Assembly (NCBI GenBank): GCA_024511045.1
Contig: JANEMG010000007.1
Coordinates: forward strand, 1 to 15,301
DNA: 15,301 nucleotides
Direction: 5' to 3'
Origin: Gammaproteobacteria bacterium
GTDB lineage: Bacteria > Pseudomonadota > Gammaproteobacteria > Methylococcales > Methylomonadaceae
Shown here: piece by piece, positions 1 through 8,156 of the stretch
How the letters are laid out: each line of letters begins with the position of its first letter
Numbering within the stretch: position 1 is the first letter of the stretch
Notes under the pieces: generated by a model
Database searches by the model: none
What the model was told of the DNA's origin: nothing
The model's input: only the letters and a program-made list of their open reading frames with translations
Made by a program: the position numbers and the translations under genes

Positions 1-73
1 TTATTGAGTTTTGGAGCGCCTATCATAACAAATAGGCACCAGACACGCCCCTCCTTATCCCCTTGTTTTGGCG

Positions 74-102
74 CCAGTTAGCCAAAAAATTCACTGGTTT
101 TT
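74..102 (+). terminator. Weak terminator-like hairpin
   Basis: CCAGT (74-78) can pair with ACTGG (93-97) across a 14-base loop, and five T follow directly. A five-pair stem with a long loop is weak for an intrinsic terminator. It is worth noting because it precedes the possible promoter at 142-168 and could end a transcript entering from the left edge. Confidence 0.2.
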
Positions 103-141
103 CGAGTTTTGCATTTACCTCGATAGTCCTTTTAATTCTTT

Positions 142-168
142 TTGAACATATCAATAATGCGCTATAGT
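142..168 (+). promoter_or_regulatory. Possible sigma-70 promoter upstream of the TSUP gene
   Basis: TTGAAC (142-147) resembles a -35 box and TATAGT (163-168) a -10 box. The spacing is 15 bases, shorter than the preferred 17. It would give a leader of about 230 bases before the transporter start codon at 408. This is a match by eye only, and a nearer promoter cannot be excluded. Confidence 0.3.
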
Positions 169-407
169 GTGCTGCCGGTCGCGTCCCGGATTTTTTTACC
201 TGCAAATCAAGGAAAGTGCAGCAGCAGTTTTGCAAGAACCGGCATGCTGAAATCGTTTATCGAAGCTTCATCATAAAAGGACAATACTGCTGCAGGAGCA
301 CTGAAGGCGCCCTTTTTCTCTCTCGAATTTAACCGCAACTTCCTCAGTCCCGGACTGCTGTTTCCTGAAAACACCAGTCTGGCACACAACGCTACAGGAG
401 CCCCCGC

Positions 408-1193
408 TTGGAATTGATACAAATAGCCGCCGGAGCAGTCGTCGGACTCATCATTGGCTTGACTGGCGTGGGTGGTGGATCGCTGATGACCCCCATTCTG
501 GTGCTGGGTTTTGGCATTACCCCCGCCATCGCAGTGGGTACAGACCTGCTCTATGCCGCCATAACAAAATCCAGCGGCGTCTATTTCCATCAGAAAAACG
601 GCACCGTCGACTGGCAGATCGTCAAACTCCTGGGTTCCGGCAGCATTCCGTTTTCCCTGCTGACCATTGTTTTCCTGGAATTTCTGCACGACCAGGACAT
701 TGATTACGAACAATACATGATCATGACCCTGAGCTTTATGCTCATCATCACTGCCCTCATCGTCATCAGCAAAACCCGGTTGCTGGCGTTCATTCACGGG
801 CGCCATGCTGGAAACCCCCTGATCTGCGCAATTCGCCGCTACCGCCCGCAAATCACCATCATTGCCGGTTGCGCCCTGGGCATACTGGTCACCCTGTCAT
901 CCGTCGGCGCAGGAGCGATAGGGTCAGCAATTTTGTTCTTGCTCTATCCACGCCATAAACCCATCAGAATTGTCGGCACGGATCTCGCTCATGCCGTGCC
1001 ATTGACGGCCATCGCCGGTTTCGGCCATTTGCATTTCGGCACCGTAGATGCCGAATTACTGGGCGGATTGCTGCTGGGAGGAATTCCGGCTATTTATCTG
1101 GGCAGCCTGATCGGCAAAAAACTGCCCGACCACATCTTGCGTCCATTGATATCCATCATTTTATTATTGATGGGTATAAAACTTGTCCTGTAA
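408..1193 (+). CDS. TSUP / TauE-SafE family membrane transporter
   Basis: A 261-residue integral inner-membrane protein of the TSUP (TauE/SafE, DUF81) family, which moves small anions such as sulfite, sulfonates or other organosulfur compounds; the substrate here is unknown. The family's two-fold repeat is visible. A glycine-rich motif LTGVGGGSL (18-26) is mirrored by LSSVGAGAI (163-171), and VGTDL...GTVD (43-68) is mirrored by VGTDL...GTVD (189-214). About eight hydrophobic segments lie near residues 3-34, 36-60, 72-92, 103-121, 147-179, 186-208, 215-236 and 242-261. The start is TTG, supported by AGGAG at 396-400 seven bases upstream; no ATG or GTG exists between the in-frame stop at 366-368 and this TTG. 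The next gene on the same strand is fdxA, 97 bases downstream, probably with its own promoter. Family assignment is confident; function is not. Confidence 0.88.
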   Translation: MELIQIAAGAVVGLIIGLTGVGGGSLMTPILVLGFGITPAIAVGTDLLYAAITKSSGVYFHQKNGTVDWQIVKLLGSGSIPFSLLTIVFLEFLHDQDIDYEQYMIMTLSFMLIITALIVISKTRLLAFIHGRHAGNPLICAIRRYRPQITIIAGCALGILVTLSSVGAGAIGSAILFLLYPRHKPIRIVGTDLAHAVPLTAIAGFGHLHFGTVDAELLGGLLLGGIPAIYLGSLIGKKLPDHILRPLISIILLLMGIKLVL

Positions 1194-1225
1194 AATCCGT
1201 CAAAGTTCTTTCGACAATGTGTTTC

Positions 1226-1234
1226 TGCTAAAAT
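1226..1234 (+). promoter_or_regulatory. Possible extended -10 promoter of fdxA
   Basis: TGCTAAAAT matches the extended -10 form (TGN followed by TAAAAT, 1229-1234). No good -35 box sits 16-18 bases upstream; TTCGAC at 1210-1215 is too close. Transcription would begin around 1240, giving a leader of about 50 bases. That leader would start with a small hairpin, CGAGA/TCTCG (1241-1245 and 1252-1256). The match is by eye only. Confidence 0.3.
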
Positions 1235-1290
1235 ATGACACGAGAATTCAATCTCGACTATTCTATAACAAAATCTGCCTGGTAATAATT

Positions 1291-1614
1291 ATGACCTTTG
1301 TAGTCACAGAAAACTGTATCAAATGCAAATTTACTGATTGTGTTGATGTCTGCCCCGTCGATTGTTTTCATGAAGGACCCAATTTCCTGGTCATCGATCC
1401 CGATGAATGCATCGACTGCACGCTCTGCGAACCAGAATGTCCAGCAGAAGCAATTTTTGCCGAGGATGAGGTACCTGAAGGCATGGAGAATTTTATTGAA
1501 CTCAATGCCGAACTTTCCCAAAAATGGCCCAGTATCACGGAAGTCAAGGACCCTCTGCCGGATGCCGATGAATGGAATGGAAAAAGCGGGAAACTGCAGT
1601 ACCTGGAAAAATAA
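1291..1614 (+). CDS. fdxA: Seven-iron ferredoxin, FdI type
   Basis: A 107-residue ferredoxin with one [3Fe-4S] and one [4Fe-4S] cluster, closely resembling Azotobacter vinelandii ferredoxin I along its whole length. It is a small cytoplasmic electron carrier. Nine cysteines are visible: 9, 12, 17, 21, 25, 40, 43, 46 and 50. By alignment with FdI, Cys9, Cys17 and Cys50 hold the 3Fe cluster and Cys21, Cys40, Cys43 and Cys46 the 4Fe cluster; Cys12 and Cys25 are the extra residues. The acidic C-terminal half ([16 protein letters not shown]) is typical of the long FdI form. The frame stays open back to 1183, but the ATG at 1291 is the right start because the family begins M-x-FVVT at this point. 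The ribosome-binding site is weak. The gene ends 38 bases before a strong hairpin terminator. Its partner enzyme cannot be told from the context. Confidence 0.95.
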   Translation: MTFVVTENCIKCKFTDCVDVCPVDCFHEGPNFLVIDPDECIDCTLCEPECPAEAIFAEDEVPEGMENFIELNAELSQKWPSITEVKDPLPDADEWNGKSGKLQYLEK

Positions 1615-1652
1615 GCAAACGCCTGCAGCGTCGTCAGGAATGAATCGAGCAT

Positions 1653-1682
1653 AAAAAAGCCGGATAGGAATCCGGCTTTTTT
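1653..1682. terminator. Bidirectional intrinsic terminator between fdxA and rplQ
   Basis: AGCCGGAT (1658-1665) pairs perfectly with ATCCGGCT (1670-1677) around a four-base loop. The stem extends through six A on the left and six T on the right, giving 13 pairs and a U-run in either direction. It lies 38 bases after the fdxA stop and 24 bases beyond the rplQ stop on the other strand. One element should therefore end both convergent transcripts. Confidence 0.93.
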
Positions 1683-1706
1683 ATGCTTTCTTTTCAGTTG
1701 CCCGCC

Positions 1707-2087
1707 TTACTCGGCGAACTCTTCTTCTGCCGGCCTGTCGACCAATTCCACATAGGCCATTGGCGCCGCATCGCCGACCCGATAGCCGCACTTGATGATG
1801 CGCAGATAGCCACCAGGCCGTTCCTTGTAGCGCGGCCCCAATTCGTTGAACAGTTTCGAAACCATTTCCCGATCCCGCAACTTGGCGAATGCCTTGCGCC
1901 GCCTCGCGACACTGTCCTCTTTGGACAGCGTAATCAAGGGCTCGGCGTGGCCTCTAAGCTCTTTCGCTTTGGCCAGGGTGGTCTTGATCAGTTCGTGGCG
2001 GAACAAGGATGTGACCATATTACTGAACAGCGCCTTACGATGGCTGCTGTTTTTATTTAATTTTCTTCCAGATTTACGATGTCTCAT
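1707..2087 (-). CDS. rplQ: Large-subunit ribosomal protein L17
   Basis: 126 residues, against 127 in E. coli. It begins [12 protein letters not shown], the conserved L17 opening, and continues with the basic core that packs on 23S rRNA near the exit-tunnel side of the subunit. The C-terminus is acidic (PAEEEFAE). It is the last gene of the alpha block, 44 bases after rpoA, and is followed by the bidirectional terminator. The ATG has AAGG about 10 bases upstream. Confidence 0.97.
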   Translation of the reverse strand: MRHRKSGRKLNKNSSHRKALFSNMVTSLFRHELIKTTLAKAKELRGHAEPLITLSKEDSVARRRKAFAKLRDREMVSKLFNELGPRYKERPGGYLRIIKCGYRVGDAAPMAYVELVDRPAEEEFAE

Positions 2088-2131
2088 TATGAGAAAACCT
2101 TATATTCCAAGTTAAATCCAATAAATATTGT

Positions 2132-3124
2132 TCAGTGTTCGGCAAGATTTTCTGGCGGCCAGTTTTCCAGACGCATTCCAAGTGACAAGCCTTTCATTGC
2201 CAGAACATCTTTGATTTCAGTCAATGACTTTTTACCCAGATTGGGTGTTTTCAACAATTCGACTTCGGTACGCTGAATCAGATCGCCAATATAAAAGATA
2301 TTTTCCGCCTTCAGGCAATTGGCGGAACGCACCGTCAGTTCCAGATCATCGACAGGACGCAACAGCACGGGGTCGAATTCCGGTTCCGGTTTTTTCTCGG
2401 GTTCCTTCACCTGCTCATTGACCTTTTCAAAGTCAACAAATACCGACAACTGATCATGCAAAATCGTGGCAGCCAGCTTGATGGTTTCCTCCGGATCGAC
2501 TGTACCGTTGGTTTCCAGATCAATTATCAGCTTGTCCAGATTGGTCCGCTGCGCAACACGTGCACTTTCCACCTGGTAAGCGACTTTCGCCACCGGACTG
2601 TATAGCGCATCGATATGCAGTGCGCCGACAACGTTCGTTTCCGACTGCTCTTTGCGCAGACTTGCCGGCTCATAACCCCTGCCACGCTTGACATGGATCT
2701 TCATGTCCAGGTCGCCAGCCTGGGTAAGATTAGCGATGTGCAGATCGGGATTGACGATTTCAACATCGTGAGGCAGGTCGAAATCCGCAGCAGTGACAGA
2801 ACCCGTTTCGTTTTTGACCAGCTGCAACTCGATTTCGTCACGGTCATGCAGAACGATGGCCAGCTTTTTCAGGTTGAGAAGAATATCGATGACATCTTCT
2901 TGAACGCCCTCGATGGTCGTATATTCGTGCTGAACACCCTTGATTTCAACATCGGTTACAGCACAACCCGGTATCGAGGACAACAGAACTCTTCGCAGAG
3001 CATTCCCCAGGGAATGGCCAAAGCCACGTTCCAGCGGCTCGATGACAATTCTTGAGTGGTTTGGTGACTTGCTAACTACTTCTACCAGACGAGGCTTGAG
3101 TAATTCAGAAATACTATTCTGCAT
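2132..3124 (-). CDS. rpoA: RNA polymerase alpha subunit
   Basis: 330 residues, one more than E. coli. The N-terminal domain (about 1-235) carries the dimerisation and beta/beta-prime contact segments, including [17 protein letters not shown] (34-50). A charged, proline-rich linker (about 236-252) joins it to the C-terminal domain (about 253-330), whose [11 protein letters not shown] segment holds Arg266, Asn269 and Cys270. These correspond to Arg265, Asn268 and Cys269 of E. coli, which contact UP-element DNA and activators. The helix-hairpin-helix [13 protein letters not shown] follows at 293-305. It lies 22 bases after rpsD, as usual for the alpha operon, and the start has a GAGGAA ribosome-binding site. 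An intact activator-contact domain suggests ordinary class I and II activation in this host. Confidence 0.98.
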   Translation of the reverse strand: MQNSISELLKPRLVEVVSKSPNHSRIVIEPLERGFGHSLGNALRRVLLSSIPGCAVTDVEIKGVQHEYTTIEGVQEDVIDILLNLKKLAIVLHDRDEIELQLVKNETGSVTAADFDLPHDVEIVNPDLHIANLTQAGDLDMKIHVKRGRGYEPASLRKEQSETNVVGALHIDALYSPVAKVAYQVESARVAQRTNLDKLIIDLETNGTVDPEETIKLAATILHDQLSVFVDFEKVNEQVKEPEKKPEPEFDPVLLRPVDDLELTVRSANCLKAENIFYIGDLIQRTEVELLKTPNLGKKSLTEIKDVLAMKGLSLGMRLENWPPENLAEH

Positions 3125-3146
3125 TTAGTTTCCTCAGATGTATCTA

Positions 3147-3767
3147 TTACTTGGAGTAAAGCTCGACAACCAGTTGTTCGTTGATTTCGCTGCCCAGATC
3201 GACCCGATCCGGCAGGGATTTGAATGTTCCGGACATCTCTTTGACATTGACTTCAACCCACGAAGGCATGCCATATTGCTCGGCGACAGTCAATGCATCG
3301 ATGATACGCTGTTGCTTCTTGGCTTTCTCTCTGATAGAAATGACATCCCCTGGAGCCACCTGACAGGAAGGGATATTGTTGATGCTGCCGTTCACCAGTA
3401 TTGCTTTATGACTGACCAGTTGCCTGGCTTCCGCCCTGGTAGCGGCAAAACCCATGCGATAGACGACATTGTCCAGTCTGCCCTCCAGCAGATTCAGCAG
3501 GTTTTCACCGGTGGAACCCTTCTGCAAGGCTGCTTTTTTATAATAATTACGAAACTGTTTTTCCAGTACGCTGTAGATCCGGCGCATTCTTTGCTTGGCT
3601 CTCAACTGCAGCGCATAGTCCGAGGTTCTGGTACGTTTGGTGCCGTGCTGGCCTGGACGTTGATCAAGTTTGCATTTGCCCTCCAGAGACTTGCCCCTGC
3701 TTTTAAGAAAAAGGTCAGTCCCTTCTCTGCGACTCAATTTACATTTTGGCCCAAGATATCTTGCCAT
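3147..3767 (-). CDS. rpsD: Small-subunit ribosomal protein S4
   Basis: 206 residues, the same length as E. coli S4. It is a primary 16S rRNA binder at the 5' domain and, in enterobacteria, the translational repressor of the alpha operon. The N-terminal region keeps Cys9 and Cys32, but the other two positions of the four-cysteine zinc site are Ser12 and Lys26, so it should not bind zinc in the usual way. The S4 RNA-binding domain is clear from about residue 97 ([12 protein letters not shown]...[14 protein letters not shown]). The C-terminus VVELYSK is typical. Start ATG with GGAG upstream. Confidence 0.98.
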   Translation of the reverse strand: MARYLGPKCKLSRREGTDLFLKSRGKSLEGKCKLDQRPGQHGTKRTRTSDYALQLRAKQRMRRIYSVLEKQFRNYYKKAALQKGSTGENLLNLLEGRLDNVVYRMGFAATRAEARQLVSHKAILVNGSINNIPSCQVAPGDVISIREKAKKQQRIIDALTVAEQYGMPSWVEVNVKEMSGTFKSLPDRVDLGSEINEQLVVELYSK

Positions 3768-3786
3768 AATTAACTACTCCAGATTT

Positions 3787-4173
3787 CTAAACGCGGCGTT
3801 TCTTTGGTGGACGACAACCATTGTGAGGAATAGGCGTCACATCAAAAATATTGTTGATTTTAAATCCCAGATTGTTTAGCGACCGGACCGCCGATTCACG
3901 CCCTGGACCTGGTCCCTTGATCATTACATCGAGATTTTTCATGCCATATTCCAATGCCACGCTGCCGGCTTTTTCAGCAGCGACCTGAGCGGCAAATGGG
4001 GTGCTTTTTCGGGATCCCCTGAAACCGGAACCACCAGAAGTCGCCCAGGAAAGTGCATTGCCTTTTCTGTCGGTGATGGCTACGATGGTGTTATTGAATG
4101 ATGCGTGTATATGCGCCACACCATCCGCTACTTCTTTTTTGATCCTTTTTTTTGTACGGCTTGGACTCGCCAT
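3787..4173 (-). CDS. rpsK: Small-subunit ribosomal protein S11
   Basis: 128 residues, against 129 in E. coli. S11 sits on the 30S platform near the Shine-Dalgarno/anti-Shine-Dalgarno helix. The diagnostic segments are [29 protein letters not shown] and KGPGPGRES, with a highly basic tail ending PPKKRRV. The Asn118-Gly119 pair in PHNGCRPP is at the site where E. coli S11 is known to form isoaspartate. It lies 24 bases after rpsM and 19 before rpsD; start ATG with GAGAGG upstream. Confidence 0.97.
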   Translation of the reverse strand: MASPSRTKKRIKKEVADGVAHIHASFNNTIVAITDRKGNALSWATSGGSGFRGSRKSTPFAAQVAAEKAGSVALEYGMKNLDVMIKGPGPGRESAVRSLNNLGFKINNIFDVTPIPHNGCRPPKKRRV

Positions 4174-4197
4174 AATGTCTACCTCTCAGTCGGAATT

Positions 4198-4554
4198 TTA
4201 TTTTCTAATTGGCTTGCGCGGGCCTTTACGGGTACGGGCATTGGTTCTCGTTCTTTGTCCTCTGAGGGGCAAACCGCGGCGATGCCTGATCCCGCGATAA
4301 CAGCCAAGATCCATCAGCCGCTTGATATTCATCGATACTTCACGGCGCAAATCACCTTCCACCGTCATGTTTTTGATCACGCTGCGTATCGATTCCAACT
4401 GGTCTTCCGTCAGATCCTTGATTTTCATGGAAGGTGCTATCCCAACTTCCTTGCATATTTCATTCGCTGTAGGACGCCCCACACCATAGATCGCTGTCAA
4501 AGCTATTTCAGCATGTTTATGATCTGGTACATTGATTCCGGCAATACGTGCCAT
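4198..4554 (-). CDS. rpsM: Small-subunit ribosomal protein S13
   Basis: 118 residues, as in E. coli. S13 is in the 30S head, contacting L5 and the P-site t[17 protein letters not shown] at the start, the [12 protein letters not shown] helix-turn region and the [17 protein letters not shown] stretch followed by a lysine/arginine tail are diagnostic. It is the first gene of the alpha block and has the longest upstream gap of the cluster (75 bases). A GGGAG ribosome-binding site precedes the ATG. Confidence 0.97.
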   Translation of the reverse strand: MARIAGINVPDHKHAEIALTAIYGVGRPTANEICKEVGIAPSMKIKDLTEDQLESIRSVIKNMTVEGDLRREVSMNIKRLMDLGCYRGIRHRRGLPLRGQRTRTNARTRKGPRKPIRK

Positions 4555-4629
4555 TTAGATACTCCCGAATGGTATATCAAAGTTAAGCGCCGAATAATAA
4601 CATCTTGCAGTTATCAGCGCAACAAATTC
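4555..4629 (-). promoter_or_regulatory. Candidate alpha-block leader upstream of rpsM
   Basis: This is the longest gap in the cluster and occupies the same place as the S4-controlled leader of E. coli. On the minus strand GCGC (4620-4617) can pair with GCGC (4590-4587), enclosing GATAAC (4615-4610) paired with GTTATT (4601-4596, one G-U) around the loop TGCAAGAT. Downstream, GATA and TATC can close a second small stem with the GGGAG ribosome-binding site in its loop. Loop bases AGAT could pair with ATCT just before the start codon. A weak promoter (TTGTTG at 4625-4620, TGTTAT at 4602-4597) is also possible. The position is conserved; the folding and S4 control are inferred. Confidence 0.35.
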
Positions 4630-4743
4630 CTAACCTTGTCGTTGCTTATGCCGGCCGTCTTTACAGATGACCCGGACTACCCGATTTCTTCTGATAATTT
4701 TGCAATTTCTGCAAATTTTTTTCACTGATGCGCGAACTTTCAC
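4630..4743 (-). CDS. rpmJ: Large-subunit ribosomal protein L36 (zinc-ribbon form)
   Basis: A 37-residue protein, [16 protein letters not shown] at the start and HKQRQG at the end, unmistakably L36. The zinc ligands are Cys11, Cys14, Cys27 and His32 (C-x2-C-x12-C-x4-H), so this is the zinc-binding form. The start is GTG at 4743-4741, supported by AGGAG at 4754-4750 with a six-base spacer; no in-frame ATG gives an L36 beginning. It lies 32 bases after secY and 75 before rpsM, its normal place at the spc/alpha boundary. Its small size and GTG start make it easy to miss. Confidence 0.97.
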   Translation of the reverse strand: MKVRASVKKICRNCKIIRRNRVVRVICKDGRHKQRQG

Positions 4744-4775
4744 GGTCGACTCCTAATTTATTCTCTTAATGATTG

Positions 4776-6098
4776 TCAGGTTTTCAAATTGGCCTTTTTC
4801 ATCAGACCCTCATACTGCTGGGACATCAAGTGGGTTTGCATCTGGGATATAAAATCCATGACCACAACCACGATAATCAGCAGCGAAGTCCCGCCAAAGT
4901 AGAACGGGACATTCCAGTATACGATAAGAAACTCAGGCAACAGACAGACGGCTGTGATATAGAAAGCGCCAGCCAGCGTCAAGCGGGTCATCACTTTGTC
5001 AATATAAGCGGTAGTCTGCTGGCCTGGACGTATACCAGGCAGAAAGGCTCCGGATTTTTTCAGATTCTCGGCCGTTTCCTTGGAGTTGAAAACCAGCGCG
5101 GTATAGAAAAAACAGAAAAAGATAATCGCTGCGGCATAAAACAGCACGTATACCGGCTGCCCGGGCGATAGCGTCATCGCCACGTCCTGCAGCCAGGTAA
5201 AACCTTCGGCATTGCCAAACCAGCCGGCAATGGTCGCCGGAAACAGGATGATGCTGGACGCGAAGATGGGTGGAATGACACCAGCCATATTCAGTTTCAA
5301 CGGCAGAAAACTGCTCTGCCCGGCATACATGCGTTTTCCCTGTTGCCGCTTCGGATAATTGATGATGATGCGTCTCTGCCCTCGCTCGACGAACACCACC
5401 AGTGCCGTTACCGCTATTGCCAGTAAAAACAGGACGATGATGAAGGCGGCATTCAATTCACCGGTTCTGGCCAGTTCCAGGGTACCCCCGATGGCGGACG
5501 GCAGACCGGCGACGATACCGGCAAAGATAATCAGCGATATGCCATTGCCCAGGCCTCGCTCGGTGACCTGTTCGCCCAGCCACATCAGGAAAATGGTACC
5601 GGTCACCAGGGTTATCGTCGTGATGACGATGAAATGCAGGCCTGGATTGTTGACCACGGACAACCCGCCCGCCGTCTGGTTCTGCAAGGCGATGGAGACG
5701 CCAATGGCCTGAAAAGTGGCCAGGACCACCGTACCATAGCGCGTGTACTGGGAAATTTTCCGGCGTCCGGCCTCCCCTTCCTTTTTGATCTGCTCCATCG
5801 AAGGGATGACCACGGTCATCAACTGCATGATAATCGAAGCCGATATATAGGGCATGATCCCCAAAGCGAACAGACTCAACCGCTTCAAGGCGCCACCGGA
5901 GAACATATTGAACATCTCCAGGATCGACCCGCCCTGCTGTTCGAACATCAGCGCCAGGGCCTTGGGATCGATACCGGGCACCGGAATATGCGCACCTACC
6001 CGGTAAACAAAGAAGGCCCCCAAAACGAACAACAGCCGGGACCGCAATTCGGCAAATTTGCCGATATTGTCCTTCATTTGTGATCTTGTCGTACTCAC
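4776..6098 (-). CDS. secY: Protein translocase subunit SecY
   Basis: 440 residues, against 443 in E. coli. SecY is the channel of the SecYEG translocon in the inner membrane. Ten membrane segments can be placed near residues 20-40, 72-98, 119-139, 155-175, 184-204, 217-237, 271-291, 316-337, 370-392 and 398-418, with the plug region at about 57-72. Conserved landmarks are [17 protein letters not shown] (174-190) and GIRPGQQT (355-362), where Arg357 matches the E. coli residue essential for SecA-driven export. The start is GTG, directly after the rplO stop (TAA-GTG) with AGAGG overlapping the end of rplO. An in-frame ATG at 6077 would remove seven residues, has no ribosome-binding site and aligns less well. 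Confidence 0.97.
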   Translation of the reverse strand: MSTTRSQMKDNIGKFAELRSRLLFVLGAFFVYRVGAHIPVPGIDPKALALMFEQQGGSILEMFNMFSGGALKRLSLFALGIMPYISASIIMQLMTVVIPSMEQIKKEGEAGRRKISQYTRYGTVVLATFQAIGVSIALQNQTAGGLSVVNNPGLHFIVITTITLVTGTIFLMWLGEQVTERGLGNGISLIIFAGIVAGLPSAIGGTLELARTGELNAAFIIVLFLLAIAVTALVVFVERGQRRIIINYPKRQQGKRMYAGQSSFLPLKLNMAGVIPPIFASSIILFPATIAGWFGNAEGFTWLQDVAMTLSPGQPVYVLFYAAAIIFFCFFYTALVFNSKETAENLKKSGAFLPGIRPGQQTTAYIDKVMTRLTLAGAFYITAVCLLPEFLIVYWNVPFYFGGTSLLIIVVVVMDFISQMQTHLMSQQYEGLMKKANLKT

Positions 6099-6533
6099 TT
6101 ACGCCTCTACTTTGCCGCCAGCGGCTTCGATGGCCGCCTTGGCACCCGCGGTCACTTTGACACCCTGAACAGAAACCGGCCTGGTCACTTCACCGGACTT
6201 GATGATTTTTGCCGTCTTGGTAAAGGCCGGTACGATGTTGGCTTTCACCAGGGCTGGCAGATCCACGATGCTGTCGGCCAGGCCGTTCAGCTCATTCAAG
6301 CGAACTTCCGCTGAATATTTCTTTTTTCTGGAGACAAAGCCAACCTTCGGCAAGCGACGCTGCAGTGGCATCTGACCACCTTCGAAACCAACCTTGTGGA
6401 AACCGCCGCTTCTGGATTTCTGTCCCTTATGGCCTCTGCCGCAGGTTTTGCCAAGCGTCGAACCGATACCACGGCCAACGCGTTTGGCTTTTTTCCGTGA
6501 ACCTTCGCTCGCCTGAATAGTATTTAAAAACAT
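6099..6533 (-). CDS. rplO: Large-subunit ribosomal protein L15
   Basis: 144 residues, the same as E. coli. The glycine-rich basic N-terminus ([20 protein letters not shown], then QKSRSGG) that threads into 23S rRNA is diagnostic, followed by the globular half ending in an alanine/glycine-rich stretch ([14 protein letters not shown]). The ATG at 6533 is preferred over the GTG one codon upstream: it overlaps the rpmD stop as TGATG, sits behind a GAGGAAGGG purine run, and gives the family opening M-x-LNT. The TGATG junction implies coupled translation with rpmD. Confidence 0.96.
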   Translation of the reverse strand: MFLNTIQASEGSRKKAKRVGRGIGSTLGKTCGRGHKGQKSRSGGFHKVGFEGGQMPLQRRLPKVGFVSRKKKYSAEVRLNELNGLADSIVDLPALVKANIVPAFTKTAKIIKSGEVTRPVSVQGVKVTAGAKAAIEAAGGKVEA

Positions 6534-6718
6534 CACCCTTCCTCAACATTAACCATATAGGCTATTTTATTGATCATGCCGCGGTTTTCAGCGGTATCGA
6601 GAACCTCGACGGTTTGACTGATTTTGCGCAGACCAAGCCCTCTCAGGCAGGCCTGATGCTTTTTCAAACGCCCGATCTTGCTCTTCGTCATCGTTACTTT
6701 TATGGTTTTTTCTGACAT
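6533..6718 (-). CDS. rpmD: Large-subunit ribosomal protein L30
   Basis: 61 residues, near the E. coli length of 59. The core [24 protein letters not shown] is the L30 ferredoxin-like fold with its conserved G-L-G-L-R-K loop. The frame is open 43 codons further upstream, but that part only overlaps rpsE in another frame; the ATG at 6718 matches the family start (SEKTIKVT). It starts five bases after the rpsE stop and ends overlapping rplO. Confidence 0.96.
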   Translation of the reverse strand: MSEKTIKVTMTKSKIGRLKKHQACLRGLGLRKISQTVEVLDTAENRGMINKIAYMVNVEEG

Positions 6719-6723
6719 GCCTG

Positions 6724-7233
6724 TTATCCCGTGATCTCTTCCACAGAAAGCCCGCGTTTCGCGGCAATTTGTTTGGCGTCGTGCATGCTGGTCAACCCCT
6801 CGATGGTCGCGCGAACAACATTGATGGGGTTGTTGGTACCGATGCATTTCGCCAGTACATTGTGCACACCGACGACCTCGAAGACCGCGCGCATCGCCCC
6901 GCCGGCAATGATACCGGTACCTTCGGAAGCCGGCTGCATATAAACCTTGGCGGCGCCCTTGCTGGCCATGACAGGATACTGCAGGGTGTCGCCCTTGAGA
7001 TGTACTTTGCGCATGTCTCTGCGGGCTTTTTCCATCGATTTCTGGATTGCCACCGGTACTTCGCGTGCCTTGCTGATACCATAACCGACCCGGCCTTCGC
7101 CATCGCCAACCACTGTCAGGGCTGTGAAACCAAAGACCCTACCGCCTTTCACCACTTTTGCAACACGCCTGACAGAAACCAGTTTTTCCTGCAAACCGTC
7201 CGCACTGCCCTGCTGAGAAGGTACTGTAGCCAT
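6724..7233 (-). CDS. rpsE: Small-subunit ribosomal protein S5
   Basis: 169 residues, against 167 in E. coli. S5 lines the mRNA entry path and affects decoding accuracy. The N-terminal double-stranded-RNA-binding fold (about 12-78) includes [19 protein letters not shown], and the C-terminal domain carries [19 protein letters not shown] (about 99-117) and NPINVVRAT. The loop [14 protein letters not shown] is the region where spectinomycin resistance changes arise in E. coli; no unusual deletion is evident. Start ATG with AGGAG seven bases upstream. Confidence 0.98.
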   Translation of the reverse strand: MATVPSQQGSADGLQEKLVSVRRVAKVVKGGRVFGFTALTVVGDGEGRVGYGISKAREVPVAIQKSMEKARRDMRKVHLKGDTLQYPVMASKGAAKVYMQPASEGTGIIAGGAMRAVFEVVGVHNVLAKCIGTNNPINVVRATIEGLTSMHDAKQIAAKRGLSVEEITG

Positions 7234-7242
7234 TCTAATCTC

Positions 7243-7596
7243 CTAAAATTTCAAACCGCATTCGCGGGCTGCATCTGCCAATGCCTTGACACGACCATGA
7301 TATTTGAAGCCCGAGCGATCGAAGGCGACTTCAGTGATGCCGGCCGCCAAGGCCTTTTCCGCAATCTGCTTGCCGACGGCTTTGGCAGCATCAATGTTGC
7401 CGGTGCTTTTCACAGCCGATTTGATATCGGATTCGAGCGTCGATGCACTGACTACTGTTTGCGTGCCATCTTCATTGATTACCTGCGCATAGATATGCTG
7501 AGGCGTTCTGTGTATTGTCAGCCGCTTTGCACCGATCTTCTTGATTTTACTCCGCAGTTTTAATGCGCGTTTCAAGCGGGATGTTTTTTTATCCAT
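7243..7596 (-). CDS. rplR: Large-subunit ribosomal protein L18
   Basis: 117 residues, identical in length to E. coli L18, which binds 5S rRNA together with L5. Diagnostic segments are [25 protein letters not shown] and [20 protein letters not shown]. An in-frame TTG lies one codon earlier at 7599, but the ATG at 7596 fits the family opening MDKK and the spacing from AAGG. It is nine bases after rplF and nine before rpsE. Confidence 0.97.
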   Translation of the reverse strand: MDKKTSRLKRALKLRSKIKKIGAKRLTIHRTPQHIYAQVINEDGTQTVVSASTLESDIKSAVKSTGNIDAAKAVGKQIAEKALAAGITEVAFDRSGFKYHGRVKALADAARECGLKF

Positions 7597-7605
7597 CAAT
7601 ATACC

Positions 7606-8139
7606 TTACTTCTTCTTAGCTTCTTTTCTAACGACATGTTCATCGGCATATCTAACACCTTTGCCCTTGTAGGGCTCCGGCGACCGGTAGGCCCTGATTT
7701 CCGCGGCGATCTGCCCCACTTTCTGCTTGTCACAGCCCTTGATTGAAATTTCTGTCTGGCTGGGCGTTTCGACCTCGATGCCATCCGGAATATTGAAATC
7801 GATCGGGTGCGAGAAGCCGAGGGTCAGGTTCAATACCTTGCCTTTGACCTGGGCGCGGTAACCGACGCCGATCAGATTCAGTTTTTTCTCGAATCCCTTG
7901 ACCACACCCGTCACCATATTGTCGACGACGGCACGAGTCGTTCCCGCCAGGGCATTGGCCCGCTTATCCTTTTCGTCCCATTTGACATGGACGACATTGT
8001 CTTCGATAGTCAGACTGACCAAGGGGTGCACCGTGTGTGAAAGCTCCCCCCTGGAACCTTTTACTGTCACTTTGGCGCCGTCGATCTTGATATCGATCCC
8101 CGCCGGAATCACTACCGGATTTTTCGCAATTCTTGACAT
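7606..8139 (-). CDS. rplF: Large-subunit ribosomal protein L6
   Basis: 177 residues, as in E. coli. L6 is at the base of the L7/L12 stalk near the sarcin-ricin loop. MSRIAKNPV at the start, two related alpha/beta domains, the [20 protein letters not shown] segment and the C-terminal motif [16 protein letters not shown] are characteristic. The extreme C-terminus is lysine-rich. Start ATG with AGGAC upstream; 17 bases from rpsH. Confidence 0.97.
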   Translation of the reverse strand: MSRIAKNPVVIPAGIDIKIDGAKVTVKGSRGELSHTVHPLVSLTIEDNVVHVKWDEKDKRANALAGTTRAVVDNMVTGVVKGFEKKLNLIGVGYRAQVKGKVLNLTLGFSHPIDFNIPDGIEVETPSQTEISIKGCDKQKVGQIAAEIRAYRSPEPYKGKGVRYADEHVVRKEAKKK

Positions 8140-8156
8140 TGAACTGTCCTAATTAT

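Larger units (their letters stand above)
1..407. other. Intergenic region upstream of the TSUP transporter gene
   Basis: No convincing protein-coding gene is visible in these roughly 400 bases. The open frames crossing it on the minus strand resemble no known family, and one is simply antisense to the transporter gene. Small symmetric elements are present: GCCTAT/ATAGGC (18-23 and 32-37), CCAGT/ACTGG followed by five T (74-102), and a 13-base dyad CAGTCCCGGACTG (345-357). A possible sigma-70 promoter lies at 142-168. The first few dozen bases could hold the 3' end of a gene lying outside the window, but nothing there is recognisable. Confidence 0.6.

Noticed and set aside
174..197. CCGG/CCGG pairing followed by seven T, terminator-like
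   Set aside because: Only four pairs, and it would lie right at the start of any transcript from the 142-168 promoter. Too weak to call.
23..235. Minus-strand open frame of 70 codons at the left edge
   Set aside because: No recognisable family features, no good ribosome-binding site, and it covers the possible promoter and hairpins upstream of the transporter.
207..851. Long minus-strand open frame of 214 codons
   Set aside because: It is antisense to the transporter gene over most of its length, its composition is low-complexity and hydrophilic, and it matches no family I know. The plus-strand frame has clear TSUP motifs.
3138..3773. Plus-strand open frame of 211 codons
   Set aside because: Exactly antisense to rpsD, whose product is unmistakable S4; no family resemblance of its own.
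4105..4728. Plus-strand open frame of 207 codons
   Set aside because: Antisense to rpsM, rpmJ and part of rpsK; no recognisable protein.
6769..7563. Plus-strand open frame of 264 codons, the longest on that strand inside the cluster
   Set aside because: Antisense to rpsE and rplR. Length is explained by the constrained codons of the opposite strand; it has no motif or ribosome-binding site.
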